NCBI RefSeq assembly: GCF_002072955.1
Contig: NZ_LPUF01000001.1
Location: forward strand, 2,440,896-2,504,895
DNA from: Methyloprofundus sedimenti
Lineage (GTDB): Bacteria; Pseudomonadota; Gammaproteobacteria; Methylococcales; Methylomonadaceae
DNA length: 64,000 bases
Direction of reading: 5' to 3'
Made by a program: the position numbers and the translations under genes. The notes beneath the pieces were generated by a model. The model was not told the DNA's origin, made no database searches, and saw nothing but the letters and a program-made list of their open reading frames with translations. Below, in pieces: positions 13,756 through 24,536 of this stretch. Each line of letters opens with the position of its first letter. Position 1 is the stretch's first letter.

Positions 13756-14370
13756 CTAGCCCTCAAAAACATCTGTACCTGCTGGTGCAGTGAATTCAAA
13801 TAATTCAGGAGCTAATGTCTTAGGCAAGGTAATATTAGAAAAAATGATTTGCGTGAGTTGACCAAAATTATCACTTAATTCCATGCCATACAGCATATCG
13901 CTTTTTAAGCCGACCAAAATATATTTAAAGCTACTCTCGGTATCTTTAGGCGTTAATTTTATCCACAAAATATCACCCTCTTGCCGTTGTCTGACAATGG
14001 TATATTTTGCATTTAAATCAACACTGCCACTGAGTAACAAGGCGGGAGTATCACCAATGGACTTGTCTATTTTTTTGATAATAAGCTGTTCTAAATCAGC
14101 ATCATAAAACCAGACTTTGCCATCTTTGGAAACAATTTGCTGCGCGTAAGGCTGATTATAGTTCCAGCGAAATTTCCCCGGTTGCTGTAAGTAAAAATCA
14201 CCTTGACTGCTTTGTATTACTTTCCCTGTTTCATCCAGAGATGTCTGGGTAAATTCAGCCTGCAGGTTTTTAGCCCGGGAAATAAACCCCTCTAATTTTT
14301 GAGCTGAAGTTGAATCAGCATTAGCGATCATTGACATCAGAAGTATAGACAAAGCTAATATTTTACTCAT
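13756..14370 (-). CDS. lolA: Outer-membrane lipoprotein carrier protein LolA
   Basis: LolA shuttles lipoproteins through the periplasm from LolCDE to LolB. The 204-residue precursor has a Sec signal peptide at about 1-18 (ALSILLMSMIANA). It keeps the LolA signatures FTQTSLDETGKVIQSSQG and PGKFRWNYNQPYAQQIVSKDGKVWFYD. The start shares one base with the mrcB stop (TAATG). The lolA-rarA order is conserved in gammaproteobacteria. Confidence 0.95.
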   Translation of the reverse strand: MSKILALSILLMSMIANADSTSAQKLEGFISRAKNLQAEFTQTSLDETGKVIQSSQGDFYLQQPGKFRWNYNQPYAQQIVSKDGKVWFYDADLEQLIIKKIDKSIGDTPALLLSGSVDLNAKYTIVRQRQEGDILWIKLTPKDTESSFKYILVGLKSDMLYGMELSDNFGQLTQIIFSNITLPKTLAPELFEFTAPAGTDVFEG

Positions 14371-16754
14371 TAAAAATTTTCCTCTTTAAAATCGTTAAAC
14401 CAGGTTTTTACTTTATTTAATGTTGGTTCTACACATTCCGCATTTCTCTTTGGCTCGGAGCCGCGTACGAAAGGGTATGCGATATTCTCAGGACATAATT
14501 CGCTGGCTTTCAGGCCTGACGTTTTATCAATCCAGACAGAAATAACCGAATCTGGTCTGGATAAAATCACTGATTGCGTTGCCACTTGCCTCATTAACTC
14601 AGACCATAGTTTCAGTGAACCACTTGCTCCGGTCACACCCGCTGGTTTGTTATCATCACGTCCAACCCAGAATACGGCTAAATAATCTCCGGTATAGCCT
14701 GCAAACCAGCTATCTTTTAAATCATTCGTAGTCCCGGTTTTACCTGCAAGCACCATACTTTTTGGTAGCACGTTATAAGCTAACTTCCCGGTTCCTTCAC
14801 GCATAACTTCCTGTAACACGGTATTGGTTAAATAAGTTGCTGCAGGATCCAGCTCCTGCCTGATTGCATAAGGGTATCGTTGCAGCAAAGTACCATCTTG
14901 AGCCATCACAGCACTAATAGAACGCAAAGGCATGGCAAAACCATCACCGGCTAAAGTTTGATACATCTGAGTTACTTCAAAGGGTGACAATGCCAACGAC
15001 CCTAACAGCATCGAAGGAAATAAATTTATCGGGCGTTTAACACCGCTTTCCCGTAAGGTTTTCGCAATACGCCCTACGCCAATATCCATTCCGATCCGTA
15101 CTGTCGCTAAATTATAGGAATGCGCCAGAGCAGTGTGCAAAGCTACATTACCATGTTCTTTACGTGCATAATTTTGAGGCTCCCAGAATTTGCCTTTTTC
15201 AGCCTTTACTTTAATCGCTGTATCACTGACAGAAGTAATCAGGGTATATTTTTCAGGGTATTCCAGGGCTGTTAAATATACCAGAGGCTTAATCAAAGAC
15301 CCAATCGGGCGTACCGCATTTAATGCGCGGTTAAAACCGACTCCCTGACTATCCCGGCCACCTGCCAGAGCAACAATTTCGCCGGTATCGCGACGTGTAA
15401 CGATAGCCGCCGCTTCCAGATTCCTTGACTGCTTGCGTTTCTCAATTTCAGTTAATTTTTGCTCAATACTGGAATCCAGTGCATCTTGCACTTTAGTATC
15501 CAGCGTCGTAAAAATACTCAGTCCATCTGATGTCAAGTCTTGCTCATTATATTCTTGAGTTAACTGACGTTTGACTAAATCAATAAAGGAAGGGTAACGA
15601 TTTGCAGGCCGGTGTGCATAAGCTACCACTTTGATAGGTTTTTGTTTGGCTTGCAGTGCTTGCTGTTCAGAAATATCTCCGTGAGCCAGCATTTCATCCA
15701 AAATCATATTGCGACGCTGTAAGGCACGTTCCGGTTTCTTGCGCAAATCATAATAGCTAGGGCCTCGTACCAGGGCAATTAATGCAGTTACCTGATCCAG
15801 TGGAAGTTTGTCTAAGGGTCTGGAAAAATAAAATTCGCTGGCCAGTCCAAAACCGTGTATCGCATGCGCTCCATCCTGTCCTAAAAAAACTTCATTCAGA
15901 TAGGCCTCTAAAATCTCAGTTTTACTAAAGCGTAATTCCAGGATGACTGACATTAACGCTTCATTAATTTTGCGCAATACACTGCGCTCAGGCGTTAAAT
16001 AAAAGTTTTTCACTAATTGTTGTGTAATAGTACTGCCGCCTTGCACCAGCCTTCCTGCACGTAGGTTGGCCCACATGGCACGGGCAATGCCTTTAAAGGA
16101 AATACCCATATGCTGGTAAAAATCTCGATCTTCGGTAGCCAATAAGCCTTGTAACAGGGTTTTTGGCACTTCATCCAGCTTAACTAGTACTCTATCTTCT
16201 TTATGCGCAGGATAAAAACTGCCGATTTGTACCGGGTCAAGACGCACAATGGCAAGTTCTGTACCTGATTCTACATCAACAATAGAAAGCACTTCAGTCG
16301 CTGAAAATGTAATGCGTATATACTGTAATTGCTGAGTTTTATCCCAAAACACAAACTGACGGGTTTTTAAACTAATCTTCTGAGCGCTTTTATAATAAGT
16401 CGCCTGAGAAGAAAGCTTGCTATCTGAACGATAGTGTAGTTTCTGTAACAGTGTTAAAAACTGCTGGGCATTCAGTTTAGAGCCTGCATAAATTTCTACC
16501 GGGTTGGCATAAACACGTGCGGGGATTGCCCAGCGTTTACCTTCGAATTGCTCTCTGAGTGTGTAATCCAGATACCCCAGATAGCAGACAAAAACAAAAA
16601 AAAGCAGCACGCTAAATTTAAGCAAAGGTATTTTAATAACTTGCCAGATTTTTTTTAGTAAACCAGGTTTTGGTTTTACGTTGGTTTTTCGCTTTGCCGT
16701 TTTTCCTGATTGTCTAGGTTTTCTGGGCTTTTTGGGCTTTTTGGTTTCAACCAT
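14370..16754 (-). CDS. mrcB: Penicillin-binding protein 1B (bifunctional class A PBP)
   Basis: A bifunctional peptidoglycan synthase with a cytoplasmic Lys/Pro-rich N-terminus (about 1-35), one transmembrane anchor (about 45-67), a UB2H-like segment, a GT51 glycosyltransferase domain and a transpeptidase. In GT51, the catalytic Glu is in LLATEDRDFYQH and the GGSTITQQLVKN motif follows. The transpeptidase shows the SxxK motif GSLIKPLV, the SxN motif SYNLAT and the KTGTT box. It has 794 residues, close to PBP1b. It follows parC after three bases and overlaps lolA. Confidence 0.94.
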   Translation of the reverse strand: MVETKKPKKPRKPRQSGKTAKRKTNVKPKPGLLKKIWQVIKIPLLKFSVLLFFVFVCYLGYLDYTLREQFEGKRWAIPARVYANPVEIYAGSKLNAQQFLTLLQKLHYRSDSKLSSQATYYKSAQKISLKTRQFVFWDKTQQLQYIRITFSATEVLSIVDVESGTELAIVRLDPVQIGSFYPAHKEDRVLVKLDEVPKTLLQGLLATEDRDFYQHMGISFKGIARAMWANLRAGRLVQGGSTITQQLVKNFYLTPERSVLRKINEALMSVILELRFSKTEILEAYLNEVFLGQDGAHAIHGFGLASEFYFSRPLDKLPLDQVTALIALVRGPSYYDLRKKPERALQRRNMILDEMLAHGDISEQQALQAKQKPIKVVAYAHRPANRYPSFIDLVKRQLTQEYNEQDLTSDGLSIFTTLDTKVQDALDSSIEQKLTEIEKRKQSRNLEAAAIVTRRDTGEIVALAGGRDSQGVGFNRALNAVRPIGSLIKPLVYLTALEYPEKYTLITSVSDTAIKVKAEKGKFWEPQNYARKEHGNVALHTALAHSYNLATVRIGMDIGVGRIAKTLRESGVKRPINLFPSMLLGSLALSPFEVTQMYQTLAGDGFAMPLRSISAVMAQDGTLLQRYPYAIRQELDPAATYLTNTVLQEVMREGTGKLAYNVLPKSMVLAGKTGTTNDLKDSWFAGYTGDYLAVFWVGRDDNKPAGVTGASGSLKLWSELMRQVATQSVILSRPDSVISVWIDKTSGLKASELCPENIAYPFVRGSEPKRNAECVEPTLNKVKTWFNDFKEENF

Positions 16755-16757
16755 TTC

Positions 16758-18992
16758 TTATTCTGCACTCATTAGTTGATCAACACGCTGGAAACCTCGC
16801 GGTAAAACATGTCCTCGTTTTGCTCTTACACCCAGGTAGTTTGCAAGATCAGCAGGTTTAAATGTTAAGGTACGTTTACCTGAAATCAGTTTTAAATTAG
16901 CATTTTCAGCAATCACCGTGACCGCAACAACCTTATCGCTGCCCGTTGCAAAATCAGCATTATTAATCTGAATGAGTTTATTGCCTTTGCCTTTAGCCAG
17001 AGCGGGTAATGCAGCTGCAGGAAAGACCAATAGCCGGCCTTGCAAAGTAACTACAGCAATTAAATCTCCGCTATCTGCTATTTTAACAGGGGCTAGCAAA
17101 GCAGCGCCTTTTGCCAGCGTTACAACGGCTTTACCTGCTTTGTTTTTTGATACCCAGTCTTTTATCTGTACTCGAAACCCGTAACCTGCATCACTGACCA
17201 TTAATATCCAGTCATCCTCATGCCCAGCCCATAGATGAGTAAATAAAGAACCTGCAGGAGGCTTTAAGCGTCCGGTGAGGGGTTCTCCCTGACTGCGTGC
17301 AGAAGGTAAATCATGCGTCGTCGTGGTATAAACACGCCCAGAAGAATCCAGTACAAACACGGGTTGTGTGGTACGTCCCAATACCGAGTCAAGAAAAGCA
17401 TCGCCAGAACGATAGTTTAATCCGTGCACATCAACATCATGCCCTTTTGCAGCACGTATCCAGCCTTTTTGCGATAACACAATGGTGACGGGTTCATTAC
17501 TTATTAATGCCGTTGCGTTTAAAGCCTGAGCAACATCCCGTTCAATAATAAACGAACGACGCTCATCACCATATTTATCGGCATCAAGCAGTATTTCTTT
17601 TCTAATTAAACGATTTAGTAAACGCGCTGACCCCAGTGTTTTTTGTAAATAATCACGTTCTTTTTCCAGGTCGGCCTGCTCTCCGAGAATTGCTATTTCT
17701 TCAAGTTTGGCTAAATGACGTAACTTTAATTCTAAAATAGCTTCCGCCTGAATATCAGTAATTCCAAAACGCTCCATCAGAACCGGCTTTGGCTTATCTT
17801 CACTACGGATAATAGCAATCACTTCATCAATATTCAGAAATGCAATCAGTAAGCCTTCTAAAATATGCAGGCGAGCTAAAACTTTATCTAATCTGTGTTG
17901 TAAGCGTCTACGTACAGTTTCGGTACGAAAACTCAACCACTCGACTAAAATCTCTCGTAAACCTTTTACTTTCGGACGACCATTTAAGCCAATCATATTC
18001 AGATTGACGCGGTAGGTTCTTTCCAGGTCGGTAGTTGCAAATAAATGCGACATAATACCTTCGATATCCGCTCGTTTAGACTTGGGCATAAGGACTAAAC
18101 GTGTTGGATTTTCATGATCAGATTCATCCCTTAAATCTTCAATCATAGGCAGTTTTTTTGCCTGCATCTGGGCAGCTATCTGCTCCAGTAGTTTTGCTCC
18201 AGACACCTGGTTCGGCAAGGCTGTAATGATAATATTATGCTCTTCCAGTTCATACTTGGCACGCATACGAATAGAGCCATTGCCAGAGATATATAATTTC
18301 TGGATATCTTCTCGACTACTAATAATTTCAGCATCGGTCGGGTAATCAGGTCCTTGAATAAACTTGAACAGATCTTCCAGCCCAGCATCAGGTTCATCGA
18401 GTAAATGCACACAGGCATTGGCAACTTCTCTAAGATTATGTGGTGGAATATCAGTTGCCATACCAACGGCTATACCCATTGTGCCATTAAGTAAGATATT
18501 AGGTAATCTATCGGGTAATATTGCTGGTTCTTTTAGAGTGCCATCAAAATTATCCAGCCAATCAACCGTTCCCAGCCCTAATTCACTTAGCAAAGTTTGT
18601 GCGTAGGCGGTTAAGCGTGATTCCGTATAACGCATTGCAGCAAAGGATTTAGGATCATCAGGAGACCCCCAGTTGCCCTGCCCATCTACCAGAGGATATC
18701 GATAGGAAAAAGGCTGGGCCATTAAGACCATGGCTTCATAACACGCTGAATCGCCGTGCGGGTGATATTTACCCAGTACATCCCCAACAGTACGTGCTGA
18801 TTTCTTATGTTTGGATACAGCACTAAGTCCCAACTCAGACATCGCATATACTATGCGCCGCTGAACAGGCTTTAAACCATCACCAATATGCGGTAGTGCA
18901 CGATCTAAAATAACGTACATGGAATAATCCAGATACGCTTTTTCGGTAAAGTCTTTTAGTGGGATTTGTTCAAAATTATCCTGTATACCCAT
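16758..18992 (-). CDS. parC: DNA topoisomerase IV subunit A
   Basis: ParC cuts and rejoins DNA during decatenation. The 744-residue length fits ParC rather than GyrA. The catalytic Tyr is in [10 protein letters not shown] near 120. The quinolone-region sequence [15 protein letters not shown] keeps the wild-type Ser and Glu. The C-terminal beta-pinwheel blades follow from about 490. No parE is nearby. It heads the minus-strand block through lolA and rarA. Confidence 0.97.
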   Translation of the reverse strand: MGIQDNFEQIPLKDFTEKAYLDYSMYVILDRALPHIGDGLKPVQRRIVYAMSELGLSAVSKHKKSARTVGDVLGKYHPHGDSACYEAMVLMAQPFSYRYPLVDGQGNWGSPDDPKSFAAMRYTESRLTAYAQTLLSELGLGTVDWLDNFDGTLKEPAILPDRLPNILLNGTMGIAVGMATDIPPHNLREVANACVHLLDEPDAGLEDLFKFIQGPDYPTDAEIISSREDIQKLYISGNGSIRMRAKYELEEHNIIITALPNQVSGAKLLEQIAAQMQAKKLPMIEDLRDESDHENPTRLVLMPKSKRADIEGIMSHLFATTDLERTYRVNLNMIGLNGRPKVKGLREILVEWLSFRTETVRRRLQHRLDKVLARLHILEGLLIAFLNIDEVIAIIRSEDKPKPVLMERFGITDIQAEAILELKLRHLAKLEEIAILGEQADLEKERDYLQKTLGSARLLNRLIRKEILLDADKYGDERRSFIIERDVAQALNATALISNEPVTIVLSQKGWIRAAKGHDVDVHGLNYRSGDAFLDSVLGRTTQPVFVLDSSGRVYTTTTHDLPSARSQGEPLTGRLKPPAGSLFTHLWAGHEDDWILMVSDAGYGFRVQIKDWVSKNKAGKAVVTLAKGAALLAPVKIADSGDLIAVVTLQGRLLVFPAAALPALAKGKGNKLIQINNADFATGSDKVVAVTVIAENANLKLISGKRTLTFKPADLANYLGVRAKRGHVLPRGFQRVDQLMSAE

Positions 18993-19296
18993 GTGGTGTG
19001 TGACTATTTATATTTGCTAGTTGAGAAATGACAGCTATATTATCTTATTGTAACTAGCCTGGTAAATTGAATTTGAAAACTGCTTATCGATAGACGCCTT
19101 GTCTAATCGCTACAAGGCACAGAATTTGATGATTTTTAAACTGTAAATAATCACTCTCGCAGAATACACTTATTTAACATCATGCCGTGATAACCCGGAG
19201 GAGGATTATTGCTTATAGTCGGATTCGGCAAGGGAACTCCGTGTTTTCCCATGCCGATTCGCTTTACCTGTTAGCGTTCACACACAGAATAATAAT
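18993..19296. other. Gene-free stretch with a strong hairpin
   Basis: There is no credible gene here. The part next to 18992 should hold the parC promoter, which I cannot define. At 19220-19261 lies a strong imperfect inverted repeat: an outer arm around TCGGCA, an inner GGGAA/TTCCC arm and a short loop, about 15 paired bases in all. It lies beyond the 3' end of the minus-strand gene at 19297. There is no following T-run on either strand, so an ordinary terminator is not certain. Confidence 0.5.
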
Positions 19297-19656
19297 TTAC
19301 ATTTTCATGCCGTCTTTTTTATTCTTCATTTTTTCATGATGTTTTTTCATCATCTGCTTTTTCATTTGTCGCTTTTGCTCCATATGATCTTTTATTAGCT
19401 TTAATTGTTCATCCATTAACTCTTGTTTCTTTTCAGGGTTTTTCTCATCTTGAATGCGATCTGAAAGATCATTTATTTTCAAAATATATTGCTGCTTTTC
19501 CTGAGCCTGTTTATCCTTCATTTCATCAGACATTTGCATCATGCCTTTATCAGCTGATTTTCCTTGCTGCATGTTCATAGGCTTTTCTTCAGAAAATGCC
19601 GATATACTGGCAAATGACAACACGAGAACTGCAATTGATTTAGCTATATACTTCAT
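19297..19656 (-). CDS. Small Met/Lys-rich exported protein of unknown function
   Basis: A 119-residue protein with a Sec signal peptide at about 1-22 (cleavage likely after SISAFSE or before it). The mature part is highly charged and predicted helical. It has many Met residues, plus MKKQMMKKHHEKMKNKKDGMKM at the C-terminus. Methionine- and histidine-rich helices suggest a periplasmic chaperone-like or metal-binding role, but no named family is recognised. An ATAAGG ribosome binding site precedes the ATG. It stands alone between parC and pntB. Confidence 0.7.
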   Translation of the reverse strand: MKYIAKSIAVLVLSFASISAFSEEKPMNMQQGKSADKGMMQMSDEMKDKQAQEKQQYILKINDLSDRIQDEKNPEKKQELMDEQLKLIKDHMEQKRQMKKQMMKKHHEKMKNKKDGMKM

Positions 19657-19957
19657 GGTTTTATCCTTATATAAAAGTTGTTAATAATTGTGCTCACTTC
19701 CTTCCGCACCTTAATAGAAAAAAATGCCTTTGCATCCCTACTTTTTCTCTACACAGACAATAACACTTTACGATTAATTGATCTAGTACTTCAGATAAAC
19801 AGGAGAATATCCTTTGGGTTGTGCATCAAGAAATTTAGGCAAGTTTTTTTAGGAGCCCAAAGACTCCCTCTGCCTTTGTGCAGGCAGGCTGCATTCCCAA
19901 GATAAATAGTGTGTTGTACAAAAACCTAAAGTTAAAAATCAAAGTTAGTAAATAAAA
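19657..19957. other. Gene-free stretch between pntB and the Met/Lys-rich gene
   Basis: No convincing gene. It should hold the promoter of the minus-strand gene starting at 19656 and the 3' untranslated end of pntB. Short GC-rich inverted repeats around 19860-19900 could help terminate pntB, but the stems are only four or five bases long. Confidence 0.3.
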
Positions 19958-21349
19958 TCAACTGCTTATAGCCTTTAAAACCGCCTGCATACTTTCATTA
20001 GCATCACCAAACAACATACGCGTATTTTTATGCACAAACAATGGGTTGCCTATACCGGCGTAACCCATTGCCATACTGCGTTTTAAAACTATGCTTGTGT
20101 GGCTCTTCCAGCATTCCAGTACCGGCATTCCGGCAATAGGACTGTTGGGATCATCCAATGCTGAAGGATTGACTATATCATTTGCCCCGATAACAATCGT
20201 GACATCCACATCCGGAAAATCGGCATTGATCTCATCCATCTCAAAGACAATATCGTAAGGCACTTTCGCCTCTGCTAATAATACATTCATATGACCTGGC
20301 ATCCGCCCGGCAACAGGATGAATGCCAAAACGCACGTTTTTTCCTTGAGCGCGTAGTACTTTAGTAATTTCATTAACCGTATGCTGAGCTTGCGCTACTG
20401 CCATGCCATAACCAGGAATAATCATTATATTTTTAGCATCGGAGAGCAGTTGAGCTGTTTCTAAAACATCAATCGCTATCACGTCGCCTTCAACCTCCGC
20501 GGCCTCACTACCCGATGATCCAAAACCACCCGCGATAACACTCAGAAAATTACGATTCATGGCGCGGCACATAATATAGCTTAAGATAGCACCACTACTA
20601 CCGACCAGGGCACCGGTAACAATTAACAGATCATTACTCAACATAAATCCAGTTGCCGCCGCTGCCCATCCAGAATAACTATTAAGCATGGAAACTACGA
20701 CGGGCATATCAGCACCCCTTATAGCCATGACCATATGTATGCCAAATATGAAAGCAATCAAGGTCATTAAAACCAGTGCGAAAGTAGTCTCTCCTGTCTC
20801 TACTCCGGTTAAAAAAACATTACCTAGCCAAAGTGTGGCCAATAATAAGCCCAGATTAAGCCAATGCCGCCCGGGCAAAAGATAGGGTTTGCCGGCAATT
20901 TTCCCGCATAACTTGCCAAAGGCAATGACAGAGCCCGAAAAAGTGATTGCACCTATAAAAATGCCTATATAAATCTCGGCATGATGAATTGTTTTTTCTA
21001 TACCCTCTAGATTTACCGAGCTATCAACAAAATTTGCATAACCAACCAGTACTGCAGCCATACCAACCAAGCTGTGCATAATAGCAACCAGTTCTGGCAT
21101 TTGAGTCATTTCAACTTTTAAGGCAATCTTGGTACCGATAAGGCCACCAATGACCAAAGCGATTATCAAGATCACATAGGCATCAACTGAATCACTTATT
21201 ATGGTGGCAACTAAGGCAATAAGCATCCCAGCCATACCATAATAATTCCCACGACGTGCTGTTTCCTGATGACTTAATCCGCTGAGGCTCAGTATAAAAA
21301 GAATCGAGGCAGCTATATAAGACATTGTAATTAGACCTGGAGATATCAT
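19958..21349 (-). CDS. pntB: NAD(P) transhydrogenase subunit beta PntB
   Basis: PntB is the beta subunit of the proton-translocating transhydrogenase, which drives NADPH formation from NADH with the proton gradient. It has 463 residues: about eight or nine transmembrane helices from 1 to about 260, then the NADP-binding domain III. Domain III shows the [13 protein letters not shown] nucleotide loop near 318-330 and [10 protein letters not shown] near 385. It follows pntA after ten bases, and GGAAC precedes the start. Confidence 0.96.
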   Translation of the reverse strand: MISPGLITMSYIAASILFILSLSGLSHQETARRGNYYGMAGMLIALVATIISDSVDAYVILIIALVIGGLIGTKIALKVEMTQMPELVAIMHSLVGMAAVLVGYANFVDSSVNLEGIEKTIHHAEIYIGIFIGAITFSGSVIAFGKLCGKIAGKPYLLPGRHWLNLGLLLATLWLGNVFLTGVETGETTFALVLMTLIAFIFGIHMVMAIRGADMPVVVSMLNSYSGWAAAATGFMLSNDLLIVTGALVGSSGAILSYIMCRAMNRNFLSVIAGGFGSSGSEAAEVEGDVIAIDVLETAQLLSDAKNIMIIPGYGMAVAQAQHTVNEITKVLRAQGKNVRFGIHPVAGRMPGHMNVLLAEAKVPYDIVFEMDEINADFPDVDVTIVIGANDIVNPSALDDPNSPIAGMPVLECWKSHTSIVLKRSMAMGYAGIGNPLFVHKNTRMLFGDANESMQAVLKAISS

Positions 21350-21359
21350 GTGCTTGTTC

Positions 21360-22925
21360 CTATTTTTTAAACATGTCTAACATGCGCCGAGTGACTAAAA
21401 AACCACCTGAAATATTGATCGAGGCAATAAGAATTGCCAGGCCCGAAAGAAGTGTAATCATAAATCCGGAACTGGAAACCTGCAGCACAGCACCAATTAT
21501 GATGATGCCGCTGATGGCGTTGGTAACACTCATTAAGGGTGTATGTAAGGAGGCTGAAACGCTCCAGATAACTTGATAGCCAATAAAGCAAGAGAGAACA
21601 AATACAGTAAAGTGTGACATAAACGATGCAGGTGCAACTGACCCTAAAGCAAACAACAAACTGCCAATAATGAATAGCGGCAATACTTGTTTAATCTGCT
21701 TAGGTATTAGCCCGGGCTTTACTGAGGGTACAATATCGGCAACTGCTGGCGCTTCGGTCTGTGGTATTGGTGTAGCAGAGACTGAAATAACGGGGGGTGG
21801 CCAGGTTATTTTTCCCTGCTTGATAACTGTAGTACCACGAATCACATCATCTTCCATATTAACATCAATAATGCCATTTTTATCCGGACATAATTCAGTT
21901 AATAAATGCCATATATTTGTTGCATAGAGTTGACTGGATTGAGCAGCCATTCTGCTCGGTAAATTGGTATAACCGATAATGGTTATACCATATTTAACAA
22001 CAACTTCATCTTTAACAGTCAGAGCACAATTACCTCCCTGCTCTCCGGCAAGATCGACGATAACACTTCCAGGCTTCATGGTTTCAACCATTCCTGCTGT
22101 TATCAATTCCGGCGCTGGTTTTCCCGGGATCAGTGCGGTAGTAATGATAATGTCTACATCCATGGCTTGTCTGGCAAATAAAGCCATTTCTGCTTCAATA
22201 AACTCCTTAGACATAATTTTTGCATAACCTCCCGAACCTGAGCCATCTTCTGCAAAATCCAGCATCAGAAATTCCGCATCCATGCTTTCAATTTGCTCTT
22301 TTACTTCCGGGCGGGTATCAAATGCTCGAACTATGGCTCCCATGCTTTTAGCCGTGCCTATGGCAGCTAACCCGGCAACGCCCGCACCAATAACCAGAAT
22401 TTTTGCCGGTGGCACTTTACCAGCAGCTGTTATTTGTCCAGTAAAAAAACGATCAAAATGTTGCGCTGCTTCAATAACTGCCCGGTAACCAGCAATATTA
22501 GCCATAGAACTTAAGGCATCCAGTTTTTGCGATCTGGATAAACGCGGCACACAATCCATTGCCAGTACAGTGGCATTTTTCTCTGCCAGCTTTTGCATTA
22601 AAGCTTTATTCTGAGCAGGCCATATAAAACTGATTAAATGTCCTCCTTTGGTTAATAATTCTGTTTCATCAATACCTTGTTCAGGATGTGTTTCAGGGGG
22701 TCGGACCTTGATGACAATATCTGCATTCTTCCATAAAGTTTTAGCCGTTTTTCTAATCGTACAACCAACTTCCTTATAGGCTTCATCTGAAATATTAGCT
22801 TGCTGGCCCGCACCGCTTTCAACGTTTACCTGAAAGCCCAGTTGAATGATTTTTTCAGCCACTTCTGGTGTCGTTGCGACACGCTTTTCACCCGGATGAA
22901 TTTCTTTAGGTATACCAATTATCAT
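21360..22925 (-). CDS. pntA: NAD(P) transhydrogenase subunit alpha PntA
   Basis: PntA carries the NAD(H)-binding domain I and the first transmembrane part of the pump. The N-terminus [17 protein letters not shown] is typical. The Rossmann loop [20 protein letters not shown] lies near 170-190, and four hydrophobic helices occupy about 415-520. An ATG five codons upstream (22940) is possible. However, AAGGGG lies six bases before the ATG at 22925, and the family starts at MIIG, so 22925 is preferred. Confidence 0.95.
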   Translation of the reverse strand: MIIGIPKEIHPGEKRVATTPEVAEKIIQLGFQVNVESGAGQQANISDEAYKEVGCTIRKTAKTLWKNADIVIKVRPPETHPEQGIDETELLTKGGHLISFIWPAQNKALMQKLAEKNATVLAMDCVPRLSRSQKLDALSSMANIAGYRAVIEAAQHFDRFFTGQITAAGKVPPAKILVIGAGVAGLAAIGTAKSMGAIVRAFDTRPEVKEQIESMDAEFLMLDFAEDGSGSGGYAKIMSKEFIEAEMALFARQAMDVDIIITTALIPGKPAPELITAGMVETMKPGSVIVDLAGEQGGNCALTVKDEVVVKYGITIIGYTNLPSRMAAQSSQLYATNIWHLLTELCPDKNGIIDVNMEDDVIRGTTVIKQGKITWPPPVISVSATPIPQTEAPAVADIVPSVKPGLIPKQIKQVLPLFIIGSLLFALGSVAPASFMSHFTVFVLSCFIGYQVIWSVSASLHTPLMSVTNAISGIIIIGAVLQVSSSGFMITLLSGLAILIASINISGGFLVTRRMLDMFKK

Positions 22926-23574
22926 TGTCGTCCCCTTCATTTTATTATTATAAGTTGAATAGAGCTATGCCTGAGCATAAGAGATTGATGGGGTAAATTC
23001 AATCAATTTTTGCATTCAATTATAAGTAGTCTGGTTTTTTCTCTGATATTTGACTGAGATACCCATAGTATGTTGCACAATAGTAGCATCAGATAAAATG
23101 ATAAAATGCCTGTTCTTCCAGAACTAATCATACTTATTGATTTATGCTATAGTTCACATAACTTAAACGAATTAATTATGTAGCGGCATTTGAGCGTTAT
23201 GGAATACCCATAGGCCAGAGATAATTCTTTGTTCAGGAATTTCGTTAAATAAATTTAGCAAGCTATCTAAAAAGACCGCCTTCAAGCAATTATTTTCACA
23301 TCCTGGCTACGCTGCTGAATCAGTGACCAAATAAGAATCGTTGCTATGCTTTGAATAAAGCTCATATACTCAAATGCATACACCCTATAGAGAGAAAAAA
23401 GTGGAATTGCTAGTACAAACAGCTCATAGTCTTATTATTCTCAAAACCCTGAAACACACAATATGTTTGCCAGTGAATAAGCGACTTAATACTCCCGGTT
23501 TATTTCCTCGTAGCAACACTATTGCGACCAGGCAACGTTATATTTAATAACAATCTAATCAAAAGAAAATTATC
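22926..23574. other. Gene-free divergent region between pntA and a plus-strand gene
   Basis: About 650 bases with stop codons in all frames and no recognisable gene. It must contain the pntAB promoter and that of the gene at 23575, since the two diverge. I see AT-rich stretches but no confident -35/-10 pair, RNA gene or repeat. Confidence 0.4.
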
Positions 23575-24495
23575 ATGATCTCAGGCTGTAAAAGAATTTT
23601 TTTTAGCATTGCCCTATTCGCATTGTGTTATTCCGCTACTTCACTCGCTGCAGATAGTAATGCTGACAATATAGCAGCTAAACTCACTATTATTGAAGAC
23701 GTGGGGTTTAAAACACCCGAATCCATAGAGTATTATCCTGCTGAGGATGTCTATCTAGTCAGTAATATTAATGGCAATGGTTTAACTGCTGACGGCAATG
23801 GTTTTATTTCAAAAATTAAACCTGATGGTAGCGTTATCAAACTCAAATGGATTGATGGTAATCAGAGTGGAGTAGTCTTAAACGCACCCAAAGGACTGGC
23901 TATTCAAGGTAACAATTTATACGTCGCCGATATTAACCAGGTGCATATCTTCGAACTTCCCAGCGGCAAACAAAAAACTTCGGTCAAAATAAAAAACAGT
24001 ACTTTCCTCAATGGTATTACGCCCGGAAATGGTCATTTTGTCTATGTAACAGACAGTGGATTGAAGGCGGGAAAAAAATCTTATGCACCTTCAGGTACTG
24101 ATGCTATTTATAAGGTCAGGGCCAATGGTAAATATGAGCTGATTTTTAAAGATAAAAACATGGGTCATCCAAATGGAATTACCGTGGATGGCAAGGAACT
24201 TATCGTCGTAACTTTCATGTCAGGAGAAGTGTTTCGTATTGATGCGAAGGGTAAACGACATGAATTACCCAAGCCGCCTAAAGGTGATCTGGACGGGCTT
24301 CTTAAGTTAGACGATGGTCGCCTTTTAATGTCTAGCTGGGGCGCATCGGCCCTGTATGTGTTGAATGAAGATAATACTTATAGTATTCTCGCTGATTCTC
24401 TTGAAGCAGCAGCTGATCTGGGTTTTGATACAAAACGTAAGCGTGTATTGATTCCACTGTTTAATGAAAATAAACTTGTTTTCCTGCAACTTTAA
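23575..24495 (+). CDS. Exported SMP-30/NHL-type beta-propeller protein
   Basis: A 306-residue protein with a Sec signal peptide at about 1-26 (FALCYSATSLAA). The mature part is made of repeated strands of the SMP-30/gluconolactonase or NHL-like propeller type: TPESIEYYPAEDVYLVSNI, APKGLAIQGNNLYVADI, HPNGITVDGKELIV, LDGLLKLDDGRLLMSSW. Members are periplasmic lactonases or ligand-binding propellers. No catalytic metal site can be assigned with confidence. It precedes a glycosyltransferase by 41 bases, but a shared function is not shown. Confidence 0.7.
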   Translation: MISGCKRIFFSIALFALCYSATSLAADSNADNIAAKLTIIEDVGFKTPESIEYYPAEDVYLVSNINGNGLTADGNGFISKIKPDGSVIKLKWIDGNQSGVVLNAPKGLAIQGNNLYVADINQVHIFELPSGKQKTSVKIKNSTFLNGITPGNGHFVYVTDSGLKAGKKSYAPSGTDAIYKVRANGKYELIFKDKNMGHPNGITVDGKELIVVTFMSGEVFRIDAKGKRHELPKPPKGDLDGLLKLDDGRLLMSSWGASALYVLNEDNTYSILADSLEAAADLGFDTKRKRVLIPLFNENKLVFLQL

Positions 24496-24536
24496 GCTTT
24501 CCATTTGTATTTTCTACATAAATAAAGGAAAAGACT

